Source of the DNA: SZUA-309 sp965230005
GTDB taxonomy: Bacteria; Pseudomonadota; Gammaproteobacteria; Pseudomonadales; Azotimanducaceae
Direction: 5' to 3'
Length of the DNA stretch: 64,000 bases
Assembly (NCBI GenBank): GCA_965230005.1
Contig: OZ245934.1
Span: forward strand, 2,232,001 to 2,296,000
Both the position numbers and the translations under genes were made by a program. A model generated the notes under the pieces. The model saw nothing but the letters and a program-made list of their open reading frames with translations. It was not told the origin of the DNA and did not search any database. The stretch's first letter is position 1; each line of letters starts with the position of its first letter. Shown here one piece after another: positions 51,474-60,414 of the stretch.

Positions 51474-53738
51474 ATGACCGTGACCTTTGGCCGCGTACTC
51501 AAGGGCATTGCACTGGTCACCGTCCTGCTGACCGTCGCCCTGGGCGCTTACCTGTTCCACCTCGACCGCCTGATCACGGAGACCTTCGAGGGCCGGCGCT
51601 GGTCCGTGCCAGCCCAGGTCTATGCGGCCCCGCTGGAGGTTTACCCGGGCTCAGACCTGACACTTGCGGAGCTGACCGAGGAGCTCAGGCGCCTCGGTTA
51701 CACGGCGCATGCGAATCTGCCAGCGCCGGGCACTTACGCCCGCCGGGGCGCGAGTCTGGACATTTACCTCCGCGCCTTCGAATTCCTCGAAGGACCACGA
51801 GCCAGCCAGCGGATTCGCACCACCTTCGATGATCGCGGGATCACGGCACTCACTGATGCCAACGGCCGGCCCGTGCCCCTGGTACGACTGGATCCGCTGA
51901 GCATCGGCAACTTTTTCCCGAGTCACGGCGAAGACCGGCTGATCCTGCAGCCCGAGGAGGTTCCGGAACTCCTCACCGGTGCGCTCATTGCGGTGGAAGA
52001 CGCCCACTTCGAGCAGCACTTCGGCTTCGACCCGATCGGCATTGCCCGGGCTGCCTGGGTAAACCTCACGGCCGGGGAGATCCGTCAGGGCGGCAGCACA
52101 CTCACACAGCAGCTCGTGAAGAGCTACTACCTCACGAACCGGCAGACCTTCGAGCGCAAGCTTCAGGAAGTGGCCATGGCCGTGATGCTGGAGCTCCGCT
52201 TTCCGAAGGAAGAGCTCCTGAATGCCTACGTGAACGAGATCTATCTCGGTCAGGACGGCCTCCGCGCCGTACACGGCTTCGGCCTCGGCGCGCAGTTTTA
52301 CTTCAATCGACCCTTGAAGGAGCTCGAGGTCCACGAGCTCGCGACGCTGGTCGCCATCATCCGCGGTCCCTCCTACTACAACCCCTACCGGCACGCGGAG
52401 CGCACCCACAAACGCCGCAACCTGGTGCTCGGCAAGATGCACCAGGCCGGTCTCATCGACGCGGATACGGTTGCCGCCAGCATGGCGGAACCTTTCGCGG
52501 TAATCCGCGGCGCCCGTAGCGGCGGCGCCTACTATCCGGCCTACATGGATCTGGTACGCAGCGCGCTGAAGGACTACGACGAGCAGGATCTGACCAGCGC
52601 CGGTCTGAAGGTGTTCACCACCCTCTCGCCCCGTACTCAGGATGCCGTAGAACAGGCCATGGCCAGCACCCTGGAGCGCCTGGAGCTCGCCCGGCAGCTG
52701 CCGCCTGGAGAACTGCAGGGGGCCGTCGTCGTCGCAGACACCCAAACCGGCGAAGTCCAGGCGATCAGCGGCGGTCGCGCCGCCGGGGTGGACGGCTTCA
52801 ACCGCGCCCTGAACGCGCGGCGGACCATGGGTTCGTTGATCAAGCCCGTGATTTATCTCGCCGCTCTGGAGCGTGGCTACCATCTGGCCAGCACGCTGCA
52901 GGATGTCAGCGTTTCTCTGGCGCAACGCGGCTCAGACCCCTGGATGCCGAAGAATTTCGACGATGAGATCTATGGTCCGGTGCCGCTGGTTCGTGCCCTG
53001 GGCGACTCCCTGAATCTCGCGACGGTGAATCTGGGCCTGTCTCTCGGTGTAGATCAGGTTGCCGATCGGCTGCACGATCTCGGCGGCCTCCCGGCAGAAA
53101 ATCTCTATCCTTCACTCCTTCTCGGGGCTGAACCACGCACCCCGCTCGAAGTACTGGCGCTCTACAGCGCCTTTGCCAGCGGCGGTTTTCACATGGCGCC
53201 GAAGTCGGTCATTGCCGTCGTCGATGAGTTTGGTGAGCCACTCTCCCAGCATCCCTTCCAGCTTCAGCAACAGATCGAGCCGGCGACCGCGGCGGCCGTG
53301 CAGCGCGGGCTGGAAGTGGTCATGGAGCGCGGCACCGGCAAAACGTCCCGCTTTGCGCAGCTCGGCACTGCGGGGAAGACGGGCACTTCGGATGACTACC
53401 GGGACAGCTGGTTTGCGGGTTTCGACGCAGAACGCCTGGCCGTCGTCTGGGTGGGCTACGACGACAACCGGCCGACGGGTATGACCGGAGCTGGCGGCGC
53501 CATGCAGGTCTGGGACGACGTGTTTCTTCGCCTCGGTGTCGCACCGCTGCCCGAAGCAGACGACGACTGGGAAACGGTCGAATACGCCACCGGGCTGCTG
53601 GCCAACGACTCCTGCGCGGAAGTGGTCGCCGTGCCGTTGCCCCGCTCAGCGGACAACAGCGCCAAAGACGGCTGCGGCATCGATCTCAAGCGCGTCGCGA
53701 ATCGCCTGGGGAGAAAGTTCAAGGAATGGTTTCAATGA
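51474..53738 (+). CDS. mrcB: Penicillin-binding protein 1B (bifunctional peptidoglycan synthase)
   Basis: Class A PBP of 754 aa anchored by an N-terminal span (residues 9-27). After a UB2H-like domain comes the GT51 transglycosylase: EDAHFEQHFGFDPIGIARA near residue 173 and QGGSTLTQQLVKSYYLTN near residue 208. The transpeptidase has S454-L-I-K457 (nucleophile), S512-L-N514 and K635-T-G637. It polymerises and crosslinks peptidoglycan in the periplasm. It is slightly shorter than E. coli PBP1B. It overlaps the following TPR lipoprotein gene by 4 bp, and that lipoprotein could be an outer-membrane partner similar in role to LpoB. Confidence 0.93.
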   Translation: MTVTFGRVLKGIALVTVLLTVALGAYLFHLDRLITETFEGRRWSVPAQVYAAPLEVYPGSDLTLAELTEELRRLGYTAHANLPAPGTYARRGASLDIYLRAFEFLEGPRASQRIRTTFDDRGITALTDANGRPVPLVRLDPLSIGNFFPSHGEDRLILQPEEVPELLTGALIAVEDAHFEQHFGFDPIGIARAAWVNLTAGEIRQGGSTLTQQLVKSYYLTNRQTFERKLQEVAMAVMLELRFPKEELLNAYVNEIYLGQDGLRAVHGFGLGAQFYFNRPLKELEVHELATLVAIIRGPSYYNPYRHAERTHKRRNLVLGKMHQAGLIDADTVAASMAEPFAVIRGARSGGAYYPAYMDLVRSALKDYDEQDLTSAGLKVFTTLSPRTQDAVEQAMASTLERLELARQLPPGELQGAVVVADTQTGEVQAISGGRAAGVDGFNRALNARRTMGSLIKPVIYLAALERGYHLASTLQDVSVSLAQRGSDPWMPKNFDDEIYGPVPLVRALGDSLNLATVNLGLSLGVDQVADRLHDLGGLPAENLYPSLLLGAEPRTPLEVLALYSAFASGGFHMAPKSVIAVVDEFGEPLSQHPFQLQQQIEPATAAAVQRGLEVVMERGTGKTSRFAQLGTAGKTGTSDDYRDSWFAGFDAERLAVVWVGYDDNRPTGMTGAGGAMQVWDDVFLRLGVAPLPEADDDWETVEYATGLLANDSCAEVVAVPLPRSADNSAKDGCGIDLKRVANRLGRKFKEWFQ

Positions 53739-54268
53739 ATGGTTCCAGGCTGAGCCCGCGGCCGCCGCTGGGAGCATTGCTGCTCCTGGCCCTGACACTG
53801 CTCGTCGGCGCCTGCGCCACCTCTCCGGCGCCGGGATCGGAGAGCGGTTCCGAGCCGCCTGCGCCAGCTGATCGGCAGACACCGGAAGCATCGACGGGAG
53901 AGAGCACGGAGCACGAAGCAACGCGCCCGAGCCGGCCTTCCCCGGACGGCGCAACGCTCGCCCTCCTCGAGCAGAGCGCCCGTGCGGAAGAAAGCGGGCA
54001 GCTCGCTGAAGCGGTGGCCTACGCCGAACGTGCTGTGCGCATCGATCCACGGCGGGCGGACCTCTGGACCCATCTGGCAGGCTTGGAGCTGGCTGCCGGA
54101 GATCCGGACACGGCCGTCCGCTACGCCAACAAAGCGCTCAGCCTCGCAAGGAACCGCCCCGATTGGGAGCGCGATGCCTGGCTTGTTATCGCCGATGCGC
54201 GGGACGCTCAGGGTCGAACGGAGGAAGCGGCCGAGATTCGCGCGCGCTGGCGGACGGCCCGGGGCTGA
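53735..54268 (+). CDS. TPR-containing lipoprotein
   Basis: A 177-aa lipoprotein. The signal peptide ends with the lipobox LVGAC near residue 26; the next 60 residues are rich in S, P, E and T, likely an unstructured tether, and residues 85-170 contain about two tetratricopeptide-type helices pairs (AEAVAYAERAVRIDPRRADL, then DTAVRYANKALSLARNRPDW). The ATG at 53735 overlaps the mrcB stop (ATGA) with AAGGA correctly placed. The coupling with PBP1B and the tether suggest an activator-like or cell-wall-associated role, which is inference. Confidence 0.82.
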   Translation: MNGSRLSPRPPLGALLLLALTLLVGACATSPAPGSESGSEPPAPADRQTPEASTGESTEHEATRPSRPSPDGATLALLEQSARAEESGQLAEAVAYAERAVRIDPRRADLWTHLAGLELAAGDPDTAVRYANKALSLARNRPDWERDAWLVIADARDAQGRTEEAAEIRARWRTARG

Positions 54269-54297
54269 GACGCACCGTCCTTATCAGGTAGAGCCGA

Positions 54298-54885
54298 TCA
54301 GCGGACGCGCTCTGCTGCCTCCGGTGCCGTCAGCGCGTCGAGGGCGGTTACGGCGTACACCCGGGTATCGCGCAGGGTGCCATCGGGCACGCGCACATCG
54401 TTGCGCAGCGTGCCTTCCCAGTGAAAGCCGAGGCGCTCGGCGACCCGCCAGCTTCTCGTGTTTCGATCATCCATGCGCAGCTCGACACGCGCCGCCTCCA
54501 GTTCCCGAAAGGCATGGGTGGCGAGGGCCCAGGTGGCTTCGGAAACATACCCCCGCCCTACCCGGTCGCTCCGGCACCAGTAACCAATCTCGAAGCGCGG
54601 CACGGTCCAGTCGAGCCGCGGATAACCGCAGCTGCCGATGATTTCGCCGGTTTCCAGCTCGATCATGACGGCGTTGAACTCACTCTCGCTCTTCCAGTTT
54701 TCCAGGGATCGGCCGCAGAAAGCCCGGGTTTCTTCCAGCGTCTGAGGCTCGACGGCCCAGTCCATCCAGAGCTGCAATTCCGGGTGGGACTGCACGATGG
54801 CAGCGTTCAGCGCCTCGGCGTCGGCGGCTTCCACCAGCCGGATCGCCAGCCGTGCGGTGCGGATGTGCTCCGGCAATCGCGACAT
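54298..54885 (-). CDS. GNAT family N-acetyltransferase (RimJ/RimL-like)
   Basis: A 195-aa acetyltransferase. AIRLVEAADAEALNAAIVQSH near residue 13 begins the fold. EIGYWCRSDRVGRGYVSEAT near residue 98 is motif A with the CoA pyrophosphate loop (here RVGRGY), and RMDDRNTRSWRVAERLGFHWEGTLRND near residue 137 is motif B. Members acetylate ribosomal proteins, amino acids or small molecules. Its start overlaps the glcF stop codon by one base (TGATG), so it is translated with the glycolate oxidase operon, though no functional link is obvious. Confidence 0.85.
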   Translation of the reverse strand: MSRLPEHIRTARLAIRLVEAADAEALNAAIVQSHPELQLWMDWAVEPQTLEETRAFCGRSLENWKSESEFNAVMIELETGEIIGSCGYPRLDWTVPRFEIGYWCRSDRVGRGYVSEATWALATHAFRELEAARVELRMDDRNTRSWRVAERLGFHWEGTLRNDVRVPDGTLRDTRVYAVTALDALTAPEAAERVR

Positions 54886-56120
54886 CAGCTCGCTTCCGCG
54901 GCCAGCAGTTCCACCCAGTGCCGCACCGGCACTTCCGCCAGACCGCCGAGGTGCAGCTGACACCCGACGTTACCCGTTGCGATCAGATCCGGAGCCGCAC
55001 CGGTGAGGGCTGCCACCTTGTTTTTCCCAAGCCGCTCAGAAAGGTCGGGCTCCAGCATCGAGTAGCTGCCGGCAGATCCGCAGCAGAGATGGCCGTCCCG
55101 AACCGGCACCAGCTCGTAACCGGCGGCCTCGAGGAGAGCAGCCGGGGGCGCTGCGCGGCGTTGACCGTGCTGCAGGGTGCAGGGCACGTGCAGCGCAAGC
55201 TTCTCGAGCGATTCATCGGCCCGGCGCCAGGCGACGTCGAGACCGGTCAGATATTCGCCGACGTCGAGCACCTTGTCCGCGAACTCAGATGCACGTGTTG
55301 CCTGCTGAGGATCTGCAGCGAGCAGACGACCGTAGTCCTTGAGCGTCACGCCGCAGCCGCTGGCGGTAGAGACAACTGCGTCCACTTCATCGAGCACCGA
55401 ACCCAGAGCCGCCAGGTTGTGCGTCATGGCTGCGCTGGCACCGGCCTCGTCTCCGAGGTGCAGCGCAAGTCCACCGCAGCAACCTTCTTCAGGCAGACGC
55501 AGCACGTCGACCCCGACACCCTTGAGCAGCCTCTCGAGGGCGTCGTTCACGGCCGGGGTGGCACTGCGCTGCACACAGCCGTCGAGCAGCAGGACACGGC
55601 CGCGGCGGACTTCAGAGACCGCGGGTTCTGCGGCATCACCCTGCACCGGCGTCGCCCGCGGCGGCAGCTGCCTGCGGAGCTTTGCGCCAAGGAAGGGGCC
55701 GGCCAGGCGACCGAGGGCGGTCCAACGGGCGAAGGCGCGGGGATTCGGCACCACCCGAAGCAGCCACTTCCGCAGCCAGCGAACCCGCGTCGGCCGTCGC
55801 GCACCCTGCGTCTCGACGAAGTTACGACCGATTTCCAGCAGTTCGCCATAGGCGACTCCACTCGGACAGGTCGTCTCGCAGGCCCGACAGGTCAGACAAC
55901 GATCGAGGTGCGTCACCGTCGTTGTTTCCACGGTCTGCTGCTCGAGCATCTCCTTCATGAGGTAGATCCGGCCGCGAGGCCCGTCGAGCTCGTCGCCCAG
56001 CAGCTGATAGGTTGGGCAGGTGGCGTTGCAGAATCCACAGTGCACGCAGCTTCTGAGGATTTCGTCCGCCCGGGTGCCTTCCGGGGTCGCCCGGTAGTCT
56101 TCAGGCAGCGAGGTCTGCAC
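54885..56120 (-). CDS. glcF: Glycolate oxidase iron-sulfur subunit
   Basis: Membrane-associated electron-transfer subunit, 411 aa. Two 4Fe-4S ferredoxin motifs are seen: CVHCGFCNATCP near residue 25 and CLTCRACETTCP near residue 75. They are followed by two CCG domains (EEGCCGGLALH near residue 215 and HLCCGSAGSYSML near residue 347). It passes electrons from the FAD subunits to the quinone pool when glycolate is oxidised to glyoxylate. Its start overlaps glcE by 20 bp. The order on the transcript is glcD-glcE-glcF-GNAT. Confidence 0.92.
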   Translation of the reverse strand: MQTSLPEDYRATPEGTRADEILRSCVHCGFCNATCPTYQLLGDELDGPRGRIYLMKEMLEQQTVETTTVTHLDRCLTCRACETTCPSGVAYGELLEIGRNFVETQGARRPTRVRWLRKWLLRVVPNPRAFARWTALGRLAGPFLGAKLRRQLPPRATPVQGDAAEPAVSEVRRGRVLLLDGCVQRSATPAVNDALERLLKGVGVDVLRLPEEGCCGGLALHLGDEAGASAAMTHNLAALGSVLDEVDAVVSTASGCGVTLKDYGRLLAADPQQATRASEFADKVLDVGEYLTGLDVAWRRADESLEKLALHVPCTLQHGQRRAAPPAALLEAAGYELVPVRDGHLCCGSAGSYSMLEPDLSERLGKNKVAALTGAAPDLIATGNVGCQLHLGGLAEVPVRHWVELLAAEAS

Positions 56121-57132
56121 GAGTCAGCTCCGGATTGAAGAGGTCGTCGGGATCAAAAGCGGCTTTGAGCCGCGCCTGGTAAGTCGCCAACGCGCCATTG
56201 CCGCCGGCATCGAGACACCGGTTGCGCGCGTAGTCCTGGCCGAAGGGTACGTAGGGCGGCAGCGGCTTCGCCGCACCGCGCCAGCGTCGGGCGCCATTCC
56301 ATTCGATGAGCAGGTCTTCTTCCTGCACCGCTGTTGCCGGCGGCACCTGCGCGCAGGCGAGCGGAGCCGCTTTCAGCACCGGCAGGTTGAGATCACGCAG
56401 GCCCGTCCAGATCGAGTCGTCCGTGGACTCCCCGCCGACAGCGTCTGCGGCTGCGAAGACGGCCGGCTCGCTGCCCGACAGCCGCAGGTAGAGCCTGCCG
56501 TCGAGAATGGCGGTGCCCGTCAGCGGCAAGGGCAGCCGCGCCCAGTTTCTGAGCTGACCGAGCGCCGCCGGGGCATCCCATTCGAGCACTCTCGTCTGTT
56601 CAGCCTGAGGCAGCGGCAGCAGTCGGAGACTGACCTCGAGCAGCAGGCCAAGACTGCCGAAGGCACCGGCCTGCAGGCGGGCGACGTCGAAGCCGGCGAC
56701 GTTTTTCATCACCTGGCCCCCGAAGCTGAGCGCATCGCCGAGGCCATTGATCATTTTCACGCCAAGCACCGCATCCCGTACGCCGCCTCGCCAGGGACGG
56801 CCCGGGCCGGCCAGTCCGCTGGCTACGGCACCGCCGATGGTGCCAAGGCCCTGAAACTCCGGCGGATCGAAGGGCAACATCTGTCCTTCCCGCGCGAGCG
56901 TCTGCTTAAGGCGCTTGAGCGGCGTACCACTGCGGACCGTCACCACCAGCTCATCCGGACGGTAGTCGACGATACCCTCGTGTTCTTCCGTGGATAGCAG
57001 GCGTCCGTGCTCCGTCTCTACCGAGCTCTGCGCGAGAAATGCCTTGCTGCCGGTCCCGGCAATGGTCACCGCGCGCCCTTCCGCCCGGGCGCTGCGCACC
57101 GCATCCACGAACTCGTCGCTGCGATCGGTCAA
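56101..57132 (-). CDS. glcE: Glycolate oxidase FAD-binding subunit
   Basis: FAD-binding (PCMH-type) subunit, about 343 aa. Seen: VTIAGTGSKAFL near residue 22, VDYRPDELVVTVRSGTPL near residue 52, GLGTIGGAVASGLAGPGRP near residue 92, and VKMINGLGDALSFGGQVMKNVAGFDVARL near residue 120. The start is taken as TTG 57132, which overlaps the glcD stop (TTGA); upstream codons in the same frame do not look like the family. This makes glcD-glcE tightly coupled. It is required with GlcD and GlcF for glycolate dehydrogenase activity in E. coli. Confidence 0.87.
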   Translation of the reverse strand: MTDRSDEFVDAVRSARAEGRAVTIAGTGSKAFLAQSSVETEHGRLLSTEEHEGIVDYRPDELVVTVRSGTPLKRLKQTLAREGQMLPFDPPEFQGLGTIGGAVASGLAGPGRPWRGGVRDAVLGVKMINGLGDALSFGGQVMKNVAGFDVARLQAGAFGSLGLLLEVSLRLLPLPQAEQTRVLEWDAPAALGQLRNWARLPLPLTGTAILDGRLYLRLSGSEPAVFAAADAVGGESTDDSIWTGLRDLNLPVLKAAPLACAQVPPATAVQEEDLLIEWNGARRWRGAAKPLPPYVPFGQDYARNRCLDAGGNGALATYQARLKAAFDPDDLFNPELTRADLAA

Positions 57133-58676
57133 AACCGTTCCAGGTTCGGAAACGGGAGCCGACCGCCGTGCACGTGCATGCCGCCGACTTCGGCGCAGCG
57201 CGTGAGGGTTGGAATGGCTTTGCCGGGATTCATGAGACCGTCCGGATCGAAGGCGGCTTTCAGACGGAAGAACTGCTCGAGCTCGGCGTTCGAAAACTGC
57301 CCGCACATGGGCCCGAGTTTCTCGACACCAACGCCATGCTCGCCCGTTACCGTGCCACCCACCGCAACGCAGAGATTCAGGATCTGGCTGCCGAAGGCTT
57401 CGGCCTGTTCGAGCTCACCGGGCTTGTTGGCATCGTAGAGGATCAGCGGATGCAGGTTTCCATCACCGGCATGGAAGACGTTGGCGACCTGCAGGCCAAA
57501 CTCCTCCGAGAGTTCGGCAATGCGCTCGAGGACGTCTGCCAGCGCAGCCCGTGGGATCGTTCCGTCCATGCAGTAGTAATCCGGGGCGAGGCGTCCAACC
57601 GCAGGAAAGGCTGCTTTTCGTCCGAGCCAGAGCCGGGCCTGCTCGGCCTCGCTTTCCGCAATCTGAATGCTCTCGGCACCGTGTTCGCGGGCCACCCGCT
57701 CCACGAGTCGGGCATCGTGCGCGACTTCCTCAGGCACGCCGTCCAGTTCGCACAGGAGAATAGCTGCGGCGTCCGTCGGATAGCCGGCATGAACGAATGC
57801 TTCCGCGGCTTCCACTGCCAGCGCATCCATCATTTCCAGACCCGCAGGAATCAGCCCGGACCCGATGATCGCGGCGACCGCATCAGCGGCACCGGCGAGG
57901 GTCGGAAAGCCCGCAAGGAGCACCCGCCGTTCCGGTGGGATGGGTAACAATCGAACCCACACCTCGGTCACGATACCGAGGAGCCCTTCGGAGCCGCACA
58001 TGAGTGCGAGCAGATCGAGCGTTTCCGGATCGCCTCCAGGGCCACCGAGCACCAGTTCGTCCCCGGCCAGCGTCAGGACCTTCACACCGAGGACGTTGTG
58101 TACCGTCAATCCATACTTCAGGCAGTGCACGCCGCCGGAGTTTTCCGCCACATTGCCGCCAATCGAGCAGGCAATCTGTGAAGAAGGGTCCGGCGCGTAG
58201 TAAAGGCCGTGTTCCGCGACCGCTTCGCTGATGGCGAGATTGCGCACGCCCGGCTGCACGCGGGCGGCGCAGTTCTCCAGATCTATTTCCAGAATCTCGT
58301 CGAGGCGCGACAGGCCCAGCAACACCCCATCGGCTCTCGGTCGAGCACCGCCGGAGAGCCCGGTGCCCGCCCCACGGGGAACAACGGGCACACCCTCTTC
58401 CCGGCAGATCGCCAGGACGCCTTTCAGCTGGTCCTCATTTTCCGGCAGCGCCACGAGCCAGGGAACTTCCCGAAGGGCAGTGAGACCGTCGCTTTCGAAC
58501 GGTTTCCGCTGCGCGGGTTCCGTGAGTAGCGCCGCAGCGGGCAGCAGCTTCTTCAGTCGGGCAAGCGTCCGCCCGCGAGCCGCCTCCGAACCCATGGCGG
58601 CCTCGGGATCGCTGGCTGGCCCGGCCGCTGCTTCTTCCACCGGCTCGGTACTGGTTTCCACTGCTCGTTCCTGCAT
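57129..58676 (-). CDS. glcD: Glycolate oxidase FAD-linked subunit
   Basis: Catalytic flavin subunit of glycolate dehydrogenase, 515 aa. Seen: VPVVPRGAGTGLSGGARP near residue 95 (FAD-binding PCMH core), QIACSIGGNVAENSGGVHCLKYG near residue 158, NVFHAGDGNLHPLILYD near residue 424 and VTGEHGVGVEKLGPM near residue 468, the signature histidines and glutamate of the FAD-linked oxidase C-terminal domain. The ATG at 58676 gives a somewhat longer N-terminus than E. coli GlcD. It heads the operon; no glcC-type regulator is next to it. Length and motifs indicate an intact enzyme. Confidence 0.92.
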   Translation of the reverse strand: MQERAVETSTEPVEEAAAGPASDPEAAMGSEAARGRTLARLKKLLPAAALLTEPAQRKPFESDGLTALREVPWLVALPENEDQLKGVLAICREEGVPVVPRGAGTGLSGGARPRADGVLLGLSRLDEILEIDLENCAARVQPGVRNLAISEAVAEHGLYYAPDPSSQIACSIGGNVAENSGGVHCLKYGLTVHNVLGVKVLTLAGDELVLGGPGGDPETLDLLALMCGSEGLLGIVTEVWVRLLPIPPERRVLLAGFPTLAGAADAVAAIIGSGLIPAGLEMMDALAVEAAEAFVHAGYPTDAAAILLCELDGVPEEVAHDARLVERVAREHGAESIQIAESEAEQARLWLGRKAAFPAVGRLAPDYYCMDGTIPRAALADVLERIAELSEEFGLQVANVFHAGDGNLHPLILYDANKPGELEQAEAFGSQILNLCVAVGGTVTGEHGVGVEKLGPMCGQFSNAELEQFFRLKAAFDPDGLMNPGKAIPTLTRCAEVGGMHVHGGRLPFPNLERF

Positions 58677-58841
58677 GGAGCGCACGTTACACGGAAACGT
58701 CGCGGCGGGAAAAGCGCCCGCACGGGAACTCACGGAGCTTCGACGTCCCGGCGCACCGTGGCTCGCAATGCCTCTGATCGACCGGCCGCGAGGGAATGCG
58801 CTAGAGTGGCCCACCAACCTTCCACCGAGGAGCAATCGCTC

Positions 58842-59327
58842 ATGGCAGACACTGCCGAGGCGCGCCTGGCTGCGCTTGGACTCACCCTGCCGGCACCCAT
58901 GCAGACGGCCAACCTGCCCTTCGAATTGATCCGCATCGACGGCCGCCATGCCTATCTTGCCGGCCACGTGCCCCTGGCCGCCGACGGCTCCATGGCCAAG
59001 CCTCTCGGTAAGGTCGGCGCAGAAGTCACACCCGAGCAGGGCTATGAGGCTGCTCGTCTCGTCGCTCTCGGGTTCCTGGCAACGATCCGTCAGGCTGTCG
59101 GCTCCCTCGATGCTGTGGCCGGCTGGCTGAAGCTGTTCGGTATGGTGAACGTGGCGCCGGGCTTCAACGCGATCCCACCGGTGATCAACGGCGCTTCGGA
59201 ACTCGTTCTGGAAGTGTTTGGCCCGGAGATCGGCGCCCACGCCCGCTCTGCCGTAGGCCTGGCGGAGCTGCCTTTTTCCGTGCCGGTGGAAATCGAGGCG
59301 GAACTGCTGTTGAAGGAAAACGCATGA
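58842..59327 (+). CDS. RidA (YjgF) family protein
   Basis: A 161-aa member of the RidA/YER057c/UK114 superfamily, larger than classical RidA (about 130 aa), in the style of the second subgroup often found with catabolic genes. Segments: YLAGHVPLAADGSMAKPLGKVGAEVTPEQG near residue 40, FLATIRQAVGSLDAVAGWLKLFGMVN near residue 84, and FGPEIGAHARSAVGLAELPFSVPVEIEAEL near residue 126, with the conserved arginine in HARSAVG. Such proteins hydrolyse reactive enamine/imine intermediates. It starts after CGAGGAGC and overlaps pyrC by 4 bp. Confidence 0.86.
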   Translation: MADTAEARLAALGLTLPAPMQTANLPFELIRIDGRHAYLAGHVPLAADGSMAKPLGKVGAEVTPEQGYEAARLVALGFLATIRQAVGSLDAVAGWLKLFGMVNVAPGFNAIPPVINGASELVLEVFGPEIGAHARSAVGLAELPFSVPVEIEAELLLKENA

Positions 59328-60382
59328 GCGCTGCGGCCGAGGACGCTCCGGTCAGCCTGACGCTGCGCCGGCCCGACGACTGGCACGTCCATCTGCGCGA
59401 TGGCCCCATGCTGACTCTCGCCGTGGCGGACACGGCACGACAGTTTGCCCGCGCCATCGTCATGCCCAATCTCGTGCCACCCGTCACCACCCGGGCGGCG
59501 GCAGCCGCCTATCGCGAGCGGATCCTTGCAGCGTGCCCGGCCGGTTACGATTTCACGCCGCTCATGACCGCCTACCTCACGGATACCATCGACCCGGACG
59601 AGGTCGCCGGCGGGTTCGAAGCCGGCGTGTTTACGGCCTGTAAGCTCTATCCCGCCGGCGCAACGACGAATTCCGACGCCGGGGTGACGGACGTCGGCAA
59701 CATTCACCCGGTCCTCGAGCGCATGGAAGCCATCGGCATGCCGCTGCTGGTGCATGGCGAAGTCGTGACGCCCGAGGTGGACGTTTTCGATCGGGAGGCC
59801 GTCTTCATCGATCAGGTGCTGGCGCCGCTCGTCCAACAGTTTCCCGCCCTGAAAGTGGTCCTCGAGCACATCACCACGGCCGACGCTGTGCAGTTTGTCG
59901 AAGCTGCGCCGGCCACCGTGGCAGCGACGATCACCGCCCATCACCTGCACATCGATCGAAACGCGCTCTTCGACGGGGGCCTGCGCCCGCACGCCTATTG
60001 CCTGCCCGTGGCGAAACGCCGCCAGCACAAGGACGCGCTGCGTAAAGCGGCGGTTTCCGGCAGCCCGAAATTTTTCCTCGGCACGGACTCAGCGCCACAC
60101 CCGCAGGCTGAGAAGGAGAGCGCCTGCGGCTGCGCGGGCATCTATTCGGCACCGGTGGCGCTGGAAAGCTACGCCCAGGTTTTCGAGGAAGAAGGCCATC
60201 TCGATCGCCTGGAGGCCTTCGCCAGCGAATACGGGCCAAAGTTTTACGGACTGCCGCTGAACGAGGCACAGGTGCGCCTGGAGCGCCAACCCACCGAAGT
60301 GCCCGCGCAGGTGACGCGGGAAGGGGAGACCGTGGTGCCCTTCATGGCTGCGGAGACTCTTCCCTGGCGGCTTGCCCCTTAA
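59324..60382 (+). CDS. pyrC: Dihydroorotase, class II
   Basis: Zinc-dependent amidohydrolase, 352 aa, that cyclises N-carbamoyl-L-aspartate to dihydroorotate in pyrimidine synthesis. Metal ligands appear as DDWHVHLRDG near residue 17 (HxH), the carboxylated lysine in TACKLYPAGATTNSDAGVTD near residue 107, LVHGEVV near residue 142, and ITAHHLHIDRNALFDG near residue 205; LGTDSAPHP near residue 251 holds the catalytic aspartate. The length and motifs match the gammaproteobacterial PyrC. It is coupled to the RidA gene by an ATGA overlap. Confidence 0.95.
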   Translation: MSAAAEDAPVSLTLRRPDDWHVHLRDGPMLTLAVADTARQFARAIVMPNLVPPVTTRAAAAAYRERILAACPAGYDFTPLMTAYLTDTIDPDEVAGGFEAGVFTACKLYPAGATTNSDAGVTDVGNIHPVLERMEAIGMPLLVHGEVVTPEVDVFDREAVFIDQVLAPLVQQFPALKVVLEHITTADAVQFVEAAPATVAATITAHHLHIDRNALFDGGLRPHAYCLPVAKRRQHKDALRKAAVSGSPKFFLGTDSAPHPQAEKESACGCAGIYSAPVALESYAQVFEEEGHLDRLEAFASEYGPKFYGLPLNEAQVRLERQPTEVPAQVTREGETVVPFMAAETLPWRLAP

Positions 60383-60414
60383 GCGCCAGGCGTCAGTTTC
60401 TGCAGAGCTTCGCC

